Shown here: piece after piece, positions 38,601-49,429 of the stretch
Layout: each line of letters starts with the position of its first letter
Numbering within the stretch: position 1 is the stretch's first letter
Assembly (NCBI RefSeq): GCF_965638725.1
Contig: NC_134949.1
Location: 39,584,151 to 39,648,150 of the forward strand
Direction: 5' to 3'
DNA: 64,000 bases
Source of the DNA: Aptenodytes patagonicus
Lineage: Eukaryota; Chordata; Aves; Sphenisciformes; Spheniscidae
Program-made: the position numbers and the translations under genes
Notes under the pieces: model-generated
The model's database searches: none
Seen by the model: only the letters and a program-made list of their open reading frames with translations
What the model was told of the DNA's origin: nothing

Positions 38601-41600
38601 TAAATGCCAGGGCTGAGATATGAAAAATGCATGCTTTGAAACACAGCTCATCTACACCAACACCACTAGGAAAGCTGTGAAAAAGCTCATTCACAGTTGG
38701 TGGCTCTTCAAGTAGTTATTCCTGTTGGTTTTTCCTCACAACCCTTCTGCCAGAAGCTTTTGCCCTGACAGCCAAATCAGAACAGCAGAGTATAATACAC
38801 ACGTAAGCCTCAATTACTTCAATGCAAAGTGCAGCACCTTGGTTTAAGTCACTGATGAAGGTGTATTTAAGTAAAAATGCTTGGTTTGGCACTAACGTGT
38901 CTGAGACATTTCCTTCTGTGAACTCCACTCTAAAGGTGCTCTGCGTATGGGTGGGGTGAACTGTTGGGGCTAGAAACATCTGACTACCAGAACAATGGTC
39001 AGTATAATTCATCTAACTATGTCCTACTGGCTTTGATCTTCAAAAGGCCTCAGTACTTGAAAAGATGGATTCATTTACCCCTTCTGCCACACACATACAT
39101 ACGCAGAAAAATTAACATCATCTAACTTATAGCAGGCAATAAGCAATACTTCAAGTCCTTAAGCACTGAACTGTGGATTTATCAGCTTAAATCTAAAGAG
39201 GTTTTTGTTTTTAATCTCGCTTCAGAACATTACTAACTTTATTTTAATATATTCAGCATTGGGTGAAAAAGCCCTCTTTTTCAGTCCTTCTTCAGAAATA
39301 GATCATAAAAGCCTGAAGTCAGAGAATAAAATGCACCTTGTAAAAAGAAAAATACCAAGGCAAAAAACCCTTATTAGACAAAATTTCTTTCCGCATGTCC
39401 CTTTCTTTGAAACTGACAGAATTCCTTCAGTTTTGGTTGCAACACTAATGGATTAGCTCAAAAAACACATCGCTGCTGTGCCTTGATCGCAGTCATTCTG
39501 CTGCAAAAGCAGGCCATGCAATGCAGCTTGCATACAAAGTGACAGTCCTGTCTGCATATTGAGAACTTGCACATTTTGACAGCTATTTGCCCAGTGACTG
39601 CTTTGGAAACTTTTGTCTTGTGCTACCACACTGAAGGCATAAGAGGCAGAAATTTGTCCTTAAATTAAAAAAGACATAGCAAATGATCAAGAATTTTACA
39701 CACTGCTCACTGCAAAATTGACTACAATCTACATCAAAGATCTATGAAACCCAAGGAGTTAAAGGTTTTAACTACACTATATCCACTCACTTTTTCGTAA
39801 AGCAATTTTATTTTATAGAATTTTGGGTGATCACGTTGTAATTATCTCCCAATATCCAACAGCATTCAGACCTAGGTAAGTCTCCTCCCCCATCTTTAAT
39901 CTAATGCCTTAACATTGCCAGAAAGTCATGTGAATGAAAGCAATCGCTGGGACACACATTAAGCACAAAGACAGCAGAGATGGATTAATTTTATGCATTG
40001 TAAAACCTACATCCATTCTGGGCTTTTATTTCTCTTGGCATATCTCAGATGTGTAGAAAATGGAAACACGGGTTCAGTTCCTGCAATATAGGTATGTGGC
40101 AGAAGAAAAAGATACTTTGATAGCGCTCAGTAACATACAATTTCATTTTATTTCCGCGCTTGTCAGATTACCCTAACTGGGACAGATTTCTTTACTTCCC
40201 TTTACCTCATGTGTTTGCTTTTGTTACTCTGGGACAGAAGGTGGTACGGACTAGAAAAAGCAGACATCAGGTACAATCATCACAGTTTTAAAGCGTGGAG
40301 CAAGCACAGGAGAGCAGTTTGAAAGGTGACTACAACTTCCAAAGCACTCGCTGAAAGTTTAGTAGCAGCACTGCACCAATTTAATTTCATTCATGTTAAA
40401 TTTATTAATAATATTATCATTTCATCAGAAGGTTCAACTGAACGAATGTGGTTACAAAGCTTCCACTTCTGCCGCCTGCGGAGAAGGGGATGGAAATTAA
40501 CACCAGGTTTAGATGTACACACAAGAAGCTCAATCCCAGCGCTGCAAGGGGGCATTTGCCCCTGCAACTGTAGCATGGCGTGGTTAAAGGTCCATTGTCC
40601 ATCATTCTAAATATTAGGCTGCTGGACACCTATTCACTAGGCTAGGTTTTCCTATTTTATACATACCCACGACTTGTATGTAAAGAGAGGGGCTTTGGAC
40701 TGATATGTTGCTTATTTTTTTGTTTAGGATGTTTCTGTTCTGATCTCCCTTGTTTTGCTGCATCTTCTGCTGGCTTTTGAAACGGTTCTTCCCTCTTACT
40801 CTAAGGCAAAGATAATTTTAAAAATACCGCATTAGCTAACAAACTGAAAACCCTCATATTCCTTTTGACATCAAGCTTTTGCAAAAAGTTAGTTTTATTT
40901 TAGTGTTAGCTGTTTCACATATTTAATACAAAAAAGAATATTACATTCCTTTGTTAATACAAAAATAAACTAGCAAAATGCCAAAGCTAAGATTCTGAGT
41001 GCAACATTCAGTTAGTTAGATGATCTATTTTGTACGCTTTACAAAATGAATTTAACATGAAACACAGAAATAAAATAATACAATACCTGTGCATTCTAAC
41101 CTGTTTGTGTAAGACTTAACATGTGTATTTTTGGAATTTGTAATAAATAAAAAAAATAAAAACTCTTAGCTTTATAGTCAAGCAATATAAACCAATTTAT
41201 AAAAAAAACAAAGGCAAATTTTTCATTTGCTGCCAGTCTGGTTTATAAAGGGTCAGATTGACTTGTTCAGTTTTCACATCAAAGATATTTTTTTTCCTGC
41301 TTATTTTATCCTCTTGGAAATCCCATGCATGATTTCTGATTCTGCTAGAGATCTTCACAGATATTGTTCAAATTGAAGAAAAAAAAAAAAAGGAAAGCAA
41401 AAAAAAAAAAAGCCCACCAAAATACCCCAAAACTTTTTCAAGATACTCATCAGAGAAGAGATATCGGTATAAACAAAAAGTGTTTTAGACACTTCCACCA
41501 AAATTCCCTTCTCATGCCTTCTCTTCTTTCACTTTATTAGCTCTCTTGGGAAAACATAACCTGACTTTCCAATATGAAAAACAAACAAATGCTTCCTGAA

Positions 41601-44600
41601 AGCCTCATGCCTTTCAAGCTTTCTTCACATCTGCTAAAAGAGGCAAAAGGGGACATAAAATTCGTCATTCCCAGATGAGATTTAAAGCACTGGGCAGGTC
41701 TGAGTTTTAAATGATAAAGCCTCCAAGCCAACAATCATCTTTAAGAACCTCAAAAGTACCAACAGCTTAAACTGAGCCACAGGCACTCCATGTTAAGTAT
41801 GCATTTTGCTCAGTAACGGTCCTAGTGAACATGTTGTCTGACAATGGCTCTTTCTGCTTTATCAAGGAACAGAGATGGGTACTGAAGAGGCTCATATGTG
41901 GTCCTTCTACCTGAAGGATGGTTAGCTAACCTGCAGGAATTTAGACAACACTACACTTGGCAGCTTGCTACAAAAATAGACATTCATATGTCCACCTTGC
42001 TAAACAGGTTAGCTGTCACACAGTCTAAACTGCTCTCACCTATTTTTAGAAGGTCTCAGTCTGAAACAATTCCTTTTCATTAAATGTATCCGGTAAAATG
42101 GCCATAGCCACGTTTCCTAAAAGTCCACTTAAGTTTGTCCAAGCCAACAGCAAGACAAGGAAATGCAAGGCCTCAGAGAGCCAAATTACTTTCATAAAAG
42201 ACATTTTAATGCTTTGAACTGAGTAAGAGAGCCTACGTAGGCTACACGATGTCCTGTTATAGCCCTGTGCTAAATACAGTTACTTACCTTTCAACCTATC
42301 AAGGCAAAGGCAAATGAATTGTAACCCTTCCTCCATGTTTCTTCAAATTACAACTATTGGGTCAAAATCAGTTCCAACTGTGGCATCTTCCATACATCAA
42401 AATATTGTTTTTAAATTCACACTATGTCTGATTTATGAGATCCAAAAAGTTCCAGACCTCCTATCCAGACTTTCTGCATACCAAGAGACTATACTGGTAC
42501 CAATGAGAGTATAAATCAGAGATTTAGATTTCAGAAACTATCCTAATGACTAAAGACAAAGTTTCAATTAAAAAAAAAAAAGAACCCACTTGAAAAATAA
42601 TAAATTAGGGTGACAGGAAAAACACACTTAAAATGTCATTGTAAACTGAACAAATGCACTGCAGAAACTACAGAACCCACTACAGAAACGCCTAAGAGCA
42701 AACAGAGCTGTACAGTGTTATTTTCACTCTTTTATACCAAAACCACTACTAACTGAGCCCAGTGTCATTAGCAACAGCTCTAAAATGTAACTAAAAAATT
42801 TCAAAATAAACCCACCCCCGCATTATAGAAAAGAACAATCAAAATTATAGAAGTATACTAATGCCTTTCTTTTAGGGAAGTATTTACTTGTTCACAAACC
42901 AGAAATTCTTTCTCTTCTGCACCACCTCTCTCTTGTGGACCCTTAACAGGAGGAGACCCTTTCAAATTTCTCTCATATGCAGTTTCAGAAGTAATTGCAG
43001 GAGATTTAAATGGAGGTATGGATTTACTTGTGTTGCAAATATCCTTTGGGGAAAGAAAACAAACAAAAAAAGAAGAGTGTGATTTGCTTACCTTAAGGCT
43101 AAATTTTCAAAATCGGTTAACCAATTCATGCAAATACACTCACATATGAGCAGAGAGATGGTCATGTGTACAAATACAGCATGTGCAGACTAATTAACTT
43201 CTAAGACAAACTGAAGAGAAACTTAATCTGATAAAAACTGCAGTCACTGTTCTCAGTGAAGTTCACTAACAGAGGTTTTCTTCATTTGGGAAGACAGTTC
43301 ACCTTCAGAGTTGTATGTAGGATCATATTTTAAAACATATGCCATAAAACTTCCCTACGAGTCCTCAGTACACGTCCAGTCCATAAGAAACAGACAACTG
43401 TTCTGTGTTTTAGAACTGGATGCTTAGGGCTTGGTAATTTGAGCTATCCACTATTTTCCAATCAATACTGTATTATAAACCAAGGTAGAGAATTTGCCTA
43501 ATACATGGTCAGGTATCATCTCCTCATGGGGTGCTGAATTAAAAGACCACGCCGTGTGTCACAAGCATACATTTTCCCCAACTTTGCTATGAGAGTTTAG
43601 GTCTGACTTAAAACCTAACTTGGATAACTGATATTTTCACAGAATCTTTTCAAGGGAAAGGTATTGTCGTTATTCAGCATTCAGGTATATTCTCCATCAT
43701 ATCAACAGCAATCAAAAGAAAATCAGTTTGTTAACAGGCCTGATTTTTATCATGAAACTCTAATCTTAAGTTTAGAACCTGCAAACATTTATACATATTT
43801 AGATTTTCTCTAAGTTCTATTTATCTAAGGATTTATAGTGCCTACAGACTTATTCTTACGGCTTCTTATTCTGTATAAGCTGTGCAAAAAAAAGTTTACT
43901 ATTGTAGATTCCACAGTCTTTCTTCTGAAATAGCACAATGTTCACAAGCATCAATAATGAAATTATCAAACTGATTTCTAATAGAATCAAATGGAATTCT
44001 TTACGAAATTTTCCATAAGGTGACGTTCTGGGACCTGCCTCTTCCTCAAATGGCCCTTTGGCTTCTATACTATTGTCATGCATTTCAGTGAGTTTTCCTT
44101 GGATAAGGGACTGCTGGGAAACAGATATCTCAAAGTCAGTCCACCTGCTTGGCATTCCAAAAAGAAAAAGACAGGAACAGTTTTTGTAGTGATTGATCCT
44201 AGTTACCAACATTTATGGCCTCTGAAAGCTGTTACTGAACAAATCTGTTACCTGTGAGTAAAAACAGAGAGAGCACCATCTGTAATAATCCCATTAATGT
44301 ATATGCTCCTAGTGAAGAAACAGAAGATAAAATAAAAGCGGAAGTGCCTATTTTATACTGCAAAATGACCAAAAGATGGACTCAGGCTCTTAAGTCCTGA
44401 TCCCAGTAACAATGAATTGAAAACACAACGCAGTCTCACAATCAGAGTTACTCTTTGTGGTTTGATTAGAAATAGCAGGATTTCCAACCCTACAAAGTCC
44501 AAAAACTCATGCTATATATCAAAATACCACAAGAGTGTCTTAAAATCAAAAGATTCCACTTTTAAATATAAGCAGTTCTCATGAAAGAAAAAAACACTAC

Positions 44601-47600
44601 AAAGATGCACTTTAGGGCCTAGAAGTATATGTGCACAGAGATGGAGACTGAGAAGAAGAAACTGCAGTAACCCATAAAAGACCGTGAGAATAAATAGTGA
44701 AACCGGAATTATTTCAGTGGCAAGACATGTTATTACAATACAGAACACCTGAACATTCATCTGTTGATTAGCTCTATATTAGATAACATAAAAATGTTAA
44801 AAATGAAGGGTAACATTGAGTAGGATCTTAGAGCTCCTAAGGTAAATTAATGCAAACGGAAGAAAATAGTCCTGTTAGAAAGGACAGAATACAACCAGGG
44901 AGAAGAAGGATAAGTAATTAGACCTGACTACAATAAAGAATCACAGGGAAACAAATCTAACTATACTGCACTTTTGTATGTTGGAAGAACAAAAAAAATA
45001 CCATGTAACAGCATTCAAGTTTGGACCCCCCCACCCCACCAAAGAGGAAGAAAGGAAAACTTGGAAAGTAAGCAACTTTGCTGATAAATGAATACTTTCT
45101 TTTATGTACTTTTTGGACTCTTTAAAGTTACCTGTTCAGCTGCAAGTATTGGTGACTTTTCATGAGGACTCTTCCAAACAAATTGGCTTTGATATTCAGA
45201 ATTTCTGGGGAAAGTATTTAAACGTGAAATATTCATGCCCACTTTCCTCTGAAGGACTCTGTGACGCTGATAACATAAAAAAGAAAAAATAATTAACACC
45301 GATTGTTCCCTTTCCTACAATGTTTTGCAAGTCAAGTATCTTTCAATGCACACTTTCAAACCAATGGTTTGGATTTTGGTTGTATGAATTAAATTAAAGC
45401 AAAGTACATTTTCTCACTATAGCCAATAATCCCAAAAAGTCTATACATCATTGGCTTAATCCTTGTTTAACTGAAATCAACAGGGACAGCATATGAAGGG
45501 CAAAATTCCTATTGACCTAAGTGGAACCAAAATCTGGTCTCAAAAGTACTGCTCCCCCAACAGAGAAGCTACAACACAGAAGAACATCAAAATACAGAAC
45601 TAAGGAGAGAGTGAGACAACAGAGGCTGATGTGTGTCTATTACTGTAAATATCAGATTAGTAATTTTTACACTGGTCAATTACAAAAAAGATATATCTTC
45701 CCTTACCCCATTACCCATTTTTTCAAATTCCTTTTTTGGAGATGCAAATGCTTCATTTTGATTTGGCGGAGCTGCAGAGGGTGATCTCTTCATGTCGTTT
45801 TCTGCAAGGGCAAGAGCTGTTTCACCTCTAGAATCTACCAAATCTGACCAAACTTTTGGGGGGAGCCTGGGTCCTTCTGGCGTTTCAATTTTTTCCTGAT
45901 TCACACCATTGTTGTTGTGGTCTATGTGCAACTCTGCAGTCTTAAGATCCTCAGTTTCAACTGGGTCATTCAAATCACAATCTGCTGTCCATTCAAAGGA
46001 CTTTGAAATCTGTGGATTATGGTAAGGTACCCTTCTCTTGGAAATGAAGTTTGGTTCTCTTGTGATTCCTGAAAAAGACATATTAGGTTTAACAAAAACA
46101 TTCTATTGAAGACATAATATCACTCTACTACAAGAACAAACTGAAAGTTTATCTTACAACTGATTATTAGAAAAAACTATTTTAGTATCTTTGAGCAGTG
46201 ACAGCCTATGAATTATGGGCACGGCTGTGAAATTCTGTCTTCTTTCCTATCTGCGAATGCCTTTCCTTTCCACTAAAGAGAGGTGGGAACATGGTGCTCC
46301 AGGACCATGTTGTATATAACCCTATAAAGCAAATATGACCACAGGACAACCTTTTGCAGGTTGATTCTGGGCATTGAACAACAACAACAGAATTAACACA
46401 GCCAGTGTAAAGCATGTGGTTAACACAGATACAGAATAACCAACCTGCAGTGATAAAAAAACGCCACAAACACTTCTCATTGCACATGCACAATATACCT
46501 TGCTGAACAGGTTCTCACCTACTGTGACAAGACAGTGACAGATCACTATCCATCTAATACAACTGTGATTTAAAACCATCTCAGATAGCTGGCGACATTT
46601 TACAGTACAAACACAAAAACATTTCCAAAATTCTAAAAAACGCTATGTAACAAAACCAGGTATCAAATTATTTTAAAGAATTACTGGCCATTACATGTGC
46701 AAATGAAAATAAAATTACCCTATCATTTTAAGAAGAGGACTGAATGACTGAACACATTTAAAGCAGAAAATCACAATCCAACCTCAAAGTCCTCAACTGC
46801 GATGGACAAATAAGTGAAGGCCCCTAACTGGCTGAAAGAAACACTTTCTAGGAGAGAGAGAGAAACTCCTATCTCATGAAAAAGCAACGTCGAGAGAGAG
46901 AACAACCTACAGTGAAAGGTACACAGAATGTGTGGATGTCCCAATAAACATACAGGTGGTAGGAAATAATTCTAGTGGAAAAGCACTGGAAAAGAAGTGG
47001 GAAGAAACTCAGAGCACCTGCAGCTGTTAACTTTTTGTGGTGATGTTCCAAGTCAATCTTAAAATTGCCAGCTATGTGTTTCAACAGGAGGAACCAGAAG
47101 TTTAAGTTAATTATCAAAAACAATCTGCAAATCCTATGAGGTGTCATGAGTGACATTTGAAGACGCACATGGTTAAACGGCCAGAAAAGATGTGGGAGTG
47201 AAAATAAATGCAAAGGTGGAGGAAAACTACACCAAGCACACAAAAAACCACCACTACAACGTGAGGAGGAGGAAAAACTGCTGTATTGCTAACTCATTAC
47301 TTTATTGCAAGTCTTGTAAAATTTGCAGTTTAATTCAACTGGAAAAGAAGCATAGCTTACAATTCTAAAAATAAGTTAATGTGTTTGGATGTTTGGGCGT
47401 TTCAGAATTCGTGGAAGTTATTCTCTTCAGTACAGGGGCCCATACACAGAGCCATGTGCTAGGGAAAGCAAGGTTAAAGAAATATATATTTTTGCAGTAA
47501 CAGAAGAAAGCAGTAATATATATCAAGCATAATCTTTGGCAAGATGAAATTATTTATTAAAATGTCTAGTATCTCAACTGAAAACAAACCATACTCCCCG

Positions 47601-49167
47601 TAGTTGCTTCTTAATTACTAGGTCATAATTTAGAACACTAAATATACTGTAGGAATGAATATATTGGATTCTAATTACACAGACTGCATAGTGTGGTTGC
47701 ACAGAATTGCACATTTTTGTTAATCTGTCTTGTGCCACTACAATAACTCCTATTTTTTACTGCTGCTTTTCAAAGCACTGCACTTGTCATCACTCTGCAG
47801 CTTATTCCTTTTCCTCAACGCTCTATGGACCTTTCAATCCAGATGCTATTTCCTTTGTCTTCTACTTTCCAATCCCACATTTTCCTGCCATGGTAATGTC
47901 TACAACCCCTAACTCCTAGACTACAGCATCACCAGCTTTTCCATTTAATGCCCATCTTTTCTTTTTCTTTCCCCTAGTTAGCTGCCCCTGTAGGTCTTCA
48001 TAAAAATTTTACTTTGTATCAAACTTTGCCCTAAATTAGTCTCCTCTTAAATACAGAATTCCACTTACTGTTTCCATGCACCACAGGTAACCCAATGCCT
48101 CCTTCTATACACCCCGTATGGGTTAGTAGTGCATCGGTGCTTCGTGTTTGGGACTCAGCTTACGCTGCATGCCAGAAACCACGTATTTTTCATGTTTTAT
48201 ATAAATAGCACTAACATTAAAAGAAAGTTTCAGTGTAGCCAGAAAGAATATGGCATTCAAAAACATATTCTAAATGATGACCAGGAATACACTGTTAACT
48301 GTATAAAGTGTACAAACTGCAAACACTACCAGTTCACTGTGGTCATGCACTCAATCACAGCAAACCTCCCTAGACCTCCTGCAGCCCAGGCTCATCCTTG
48401 CCAGAGTCGGCTTAGACAGCGCCGGGGTTTGCGATCGAGGGGGCAAGCTTTCAGGGGTGCTTACCGAACTGATCTGACCGAAGTCCTGCCCACAAGGATT
48501 TCTGCTGTCGGGATGGGCTACAAAACTCTGGGGTTTTCCATTTGAAGTTTCTCTTATATTCACTCAGCCCCTGCAGCAAACAGAGGTGTCTGTCAAGTGA
48601 CCGGTGCATATCCTGCTTCGCTGCTTCTGTCGGTAAGAGATCTCCAAGGGGAAAAACACCAACAAGGACGCTGCAGGATTCAGCTAAGCTGGCAGGTTGC
48701 TCTGCATCTTCCAAACCCACCCCCATCGAAGAGCGAAAACTACTTGACCGCTCTCCGAATAGCAGGAAACAGCATCGAATAATTCCATGCACCAAAAAGT
48801 ACGCAAAAACTTATTTATATCTTTAAGTTAATAAAATTTCAGGAACAAATACAGTCTGAACCCTCTGTCACCCACACGACTGAACTCTTCCTGCCTTTAT
48901 TAGCCAGGGCTCCTCAGCGCAAGGGTCCCCCCTTTCCCGCTTCGCCGGTGGCACCCCAGAAACGGCCGTACCCCCTCCTCCTGCCGACCGCAGGGGCCGG
49001 CCGGGCCCGCCGCCCCCCAGGCCCGGGGCCCCGCCCGCCCAGCGCACGGCCCGCCGGGGCGCGCGCACACACACACACACATCGCCCCCCCGCTCCGCAG
49101 CCGCCGCCGCCGCCGCCGCCGCTGCCCGTGCGGCCCCGCGCCGCCTCACCCTGAAGCGCACGGGCAT
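23578..49167 (-). CDS. MDM1: MDM1 nuclear/centriolar protein, 14 exons, 726 aa
   Basis: Microtubule-binding protein of centrioles and the nucleus. In mammals it restrains centriole duplication, and its loss causes retinal degeneration in mice. Fourteen coding exons join to 2,181 bases with GT/AG junctions and continuous phase; human MDM1 has 714 residues. It starts [18 protein letters not shown] and ends KRKDFWGKT, both nearly as in human. The [ST]EYxxxF repeats lie at 9-15 (SEYKRNF), 185-191 (SEYQSQF) and 308-314 (TEYRSKF). The third of the four is degenerate (TAYERNL, 228-234). A Glu/Gln-rich region spans about 430-488, and the conserved [10 protein letters not shown] and [17 protein letters not shown] blocks fall near 510-545. 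The C-terminus carries ISARSAASS. Introns range from 120 bases (intron 10) to 5.3 kb (intron 7). Start codon chosen by homology, with G at -3. Confidence 0.97.
25933..26001 (-). CDS. MDM1: MDM1 exon 13 (residues 669-692)
   Basis: 69 bases encoding [20 protein letters not shown], equivalent to human VGKARMNNLQLPQHEAF. The donor is GAAG|GTATTT. Confidence 0.85.
27084..27342 (-). CDS. MDM1: MDM1 exon 12 (residues 583-669)
   Basis: Contains [20 protein letters not shown] and [16 protein letters not shown], matching human [20 protein letters not shown] and SRRIQGSLRDPEFQHN. It ends in phase 1. Confidence 0.95.
27397..28014 (-). mobile_element. CR1 LINE, 5'-truncated, end of ORF2
   Basis: About 620 bases in MDM1 intron 11, sense to the gene. 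The minus strand encodes the C-terminal part of CR1 reverse transcriptase ([78 protein letters not shown]). A frameshift occurs after the ACF-VTGQ region; the other frame then continues as GNGFKLK and FKVRLDGAL. It ends in the CR1 terminus near 27,397. It is a non-functional fragment. Confidence 0.96.
29062..29192 (-). CDS. MDM1: MDM1 exon 11 (residues 539-582)
   Basis: Completes [16 protein letters not shown], then a basic Arg/Lys/Ser-rich segment ending RRSFR. The donor is GTGAGC. Confidence 0.92.
29313..29461 (-). CDS. MDM1: MDM1 exon 10 (residues 489-539)
   Basis: Encodes the most conserved block, [14 protein letters not shown] then [12 protein letters not shown], as in human. Only a 120-base intron separates it from exon 11. 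Confidence 0.95.
30591..30614. repeat. 12-bp perfect tandem duplication
   Basis: CAGTACTATGCA twice in a row in MDM1 intron 9. Confidence 0.9.
31201..31479 (-). CDS. MDM1: MDM1 exon 9 (residues 396-489)
   Basis: Charged, low-complexity exon. It includes [17 protein letters not shown] (human VPVRRRLAWDTENTSED) followed by a Glu/Gln/Lys-rich stretch likely to be disordered or helical. It ends GAA GG before the donor GTAAAA. Confidence 0.9.
32682..32812 (-). mobile_element. Old CR1 3' fragment
   Basis: About 130 bases in MDM1 intron 8. On the plus strand it reads GATCGTAGAACAGCCCAGG, then CATCTGGTCCAACCTT and TTGAGCACCCTGTCCAAT, the reverse complement of a diverged CR1 subfamily end. It is more degraded than the copy in intron 11. 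Confidence 0.85.
32902..33077 (-). CDS. MDM1: MDM1 exon 8 (residues 338-396)
   Basis: Starts [20 protein letters not shown], then [20 protein letters not shown] and NIRALDLAG, all strongly matching human MDM1. It ends in phase 2. Confidence 0.95.
35721..35725 (+). repeat. Target-site duplication, left (TATGC)
   Basis: TATGC directly before the LTR's TG terminus, repeated exactly after its CA terminus at 36,326-36,330. Confidence 0.85.
35726..36325 (+). mobile_element. Solo LTR of an endogenous retrovirus
   Basis: Exactly 600 bases from TGTACTGG to CCACGACA, with TG...CA termini and flanking TATGC duplications. It has a TATA box (TATAAA, 36,002-36,007) and a possible poly(A) signal (ATTAAA, 36,194-36,199), the expected U3-R-U5 order on the plus strand. 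There are no viral genes, so this is the remnant of recombination between two LTRs. A 5-bp duplication is typical of ERVL-type elements. I recognise the first and last bases as an LTR family widespread in neoavian birds (from memory, not a search). It sits in MDM1 intron 7, antisense to the gene. Confidence 0.88.
36326..36330 (+). repeat. Target-site duplication, right (TATGC)
   Basis: Exact copy of the five bases at 35,721-35,725. Confidence 0.85.
36445..36480. repeat. 18-bp perfect tandem duplication
   Basis: AAAAATGTGTATGTAATC occurs twice without a spacer in MDM1 intron 7, shortly after the solo LTR. Confidence 0.92.
37102..37135. repeat. 17-bp perfect tandem duplication
   Basis: ATAGTTCAGAATATTCT twice in a row in MDM1 intron 7. 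Confidence 0.9.
38381..38480 (-). CDS. MDM1: MDM1 exon 7 (residues 304-337)
   Basis: Encodes [19 protein letters not shown] and DGAW, the fourth motif region, close to human [19 protein letters not shown]. The donor is GTGAGT. Confidence 0.95.
40667..40800 (-). CDS. MDM1: MDM1 exon 6 (residues 260-304)
   Basis: Lys/Gln/Glu-rich, weakly conserved linker ([17 protein letters not shown] at its start). It ends in phase 2 at GG|GTATGT, and the split Gly codon restores GK(L/V)N with exon 7, as in human. Confidence 0.88.
41378..41411. repeat. Interrupted poly-A tract
   Basis: Two runs of a dozen or more A separated by GGAAAGC, in MDM1 intron 5. No retroposon body is recognisable beside it. Confidence 0.8.
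42888..43043 (-). CDS. MDM1: MDM1 exon 5 (residues 208-259)
   Basis: Encodes IPPFKSP and [14 protein letters not shown], aligning with human VPPFKGN and TEYKRNFKGLSPVK. The third motif has lost its Glu and Phe. The donor is CAA|GTAAAT. Confidence 0.9.
45132..45266 (-). CDS. MDM1: MDM1 exon 4 (residues 163-207)
   Basis: Carries the second motif in [12 protein letters not shown], equivalent to human RNSEYQRQFVWK. The exon is 135 bases, phase 0 at both ends. Confidence 0.95.
45707..46068 (-). CDS. MDM1: MDM1 exon 3 (residues 42-162)
   Basis: Begins [20 protein letters not shown], matching human [20 protein letters not shown]. The rest is a poorly conserved acidic/Ser-rich linker. The donor is GTAAGG. 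Confidence 0.95.
48465..48570 (-). CDS. MDM1: MDM1 exon 2 (residues 7-42)
   Basis: Encodes [12 protein letters not shown] (first EYxxxF motif) and [12 protein letters not shown], almost identical to human. The acceptor is CTGCAG and the donor GTAAGC; it ends in phase 1. Confidence 0.95.
49066..49081. repeat. (CA)8 microsatellite
   Basis: Eight CA units following GCGCG in MDM1 intron 1, within the CpG island. Confidence 0.9.
49101..49121. repeat. (CCG)7 trinucleotide repeat
   Basis: Seven CCG units on the plus strand (CGG on the transcribed sense), about 30 bases inside MDM1 intron 1. It is outside the coding sequence. Confidence 0.9.
49150..49167 (-). CDS. MDM1: MDM1 exon 1 (residues 1-6)
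   Basis: Only 18 coding bases (MPVRFR) before the donor GTGAGG, inside the CpG island. A donor one base earlier would put a stop in exon 2, so AGG|GTGAGG is the correct junction. Confidence 0.9.
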
Positions 49168-49340
49168 GGCGGAGCGCGGGCTGCCGGGCCGCGGCCGTCA
49201 CACCGCCGTTCCCCTGGCAAAGCCGCCGGGCCGGCGCGACCCCGCCCGCTTCGCCTCGCCGGGCGCCTGCGCGGTGGCCGCCCAGCGGGGGCGGGGAGCG
49301 CCGCGGCTTGCGTCCGGCCATCGCCGTTTCCCTTGACGGC

Positions 49341-49429
49341 GCCGCACTCGGGGGCCATGTTGGCCGGGTGCGGCAGGCGCCTTCCCTCACAGCGCTGCCC
49401 TCGGGGGCCGTGTTGGTCGGGTGCGGCCG
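49341..49429. repeat. Imperfect 53-bp-period duplication in MDM1 promoter
   Basis: A block with CTCGGGGGCCATGTTGG and GGGTGCGGC (from 49,341) recurs 53 bases later with a few changes (CTCGGGGGCCGTGTTGG, from 49,394). The first copy holds a YY1-like core; in the second a CpG change breaks it. Confidence 0.75.
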
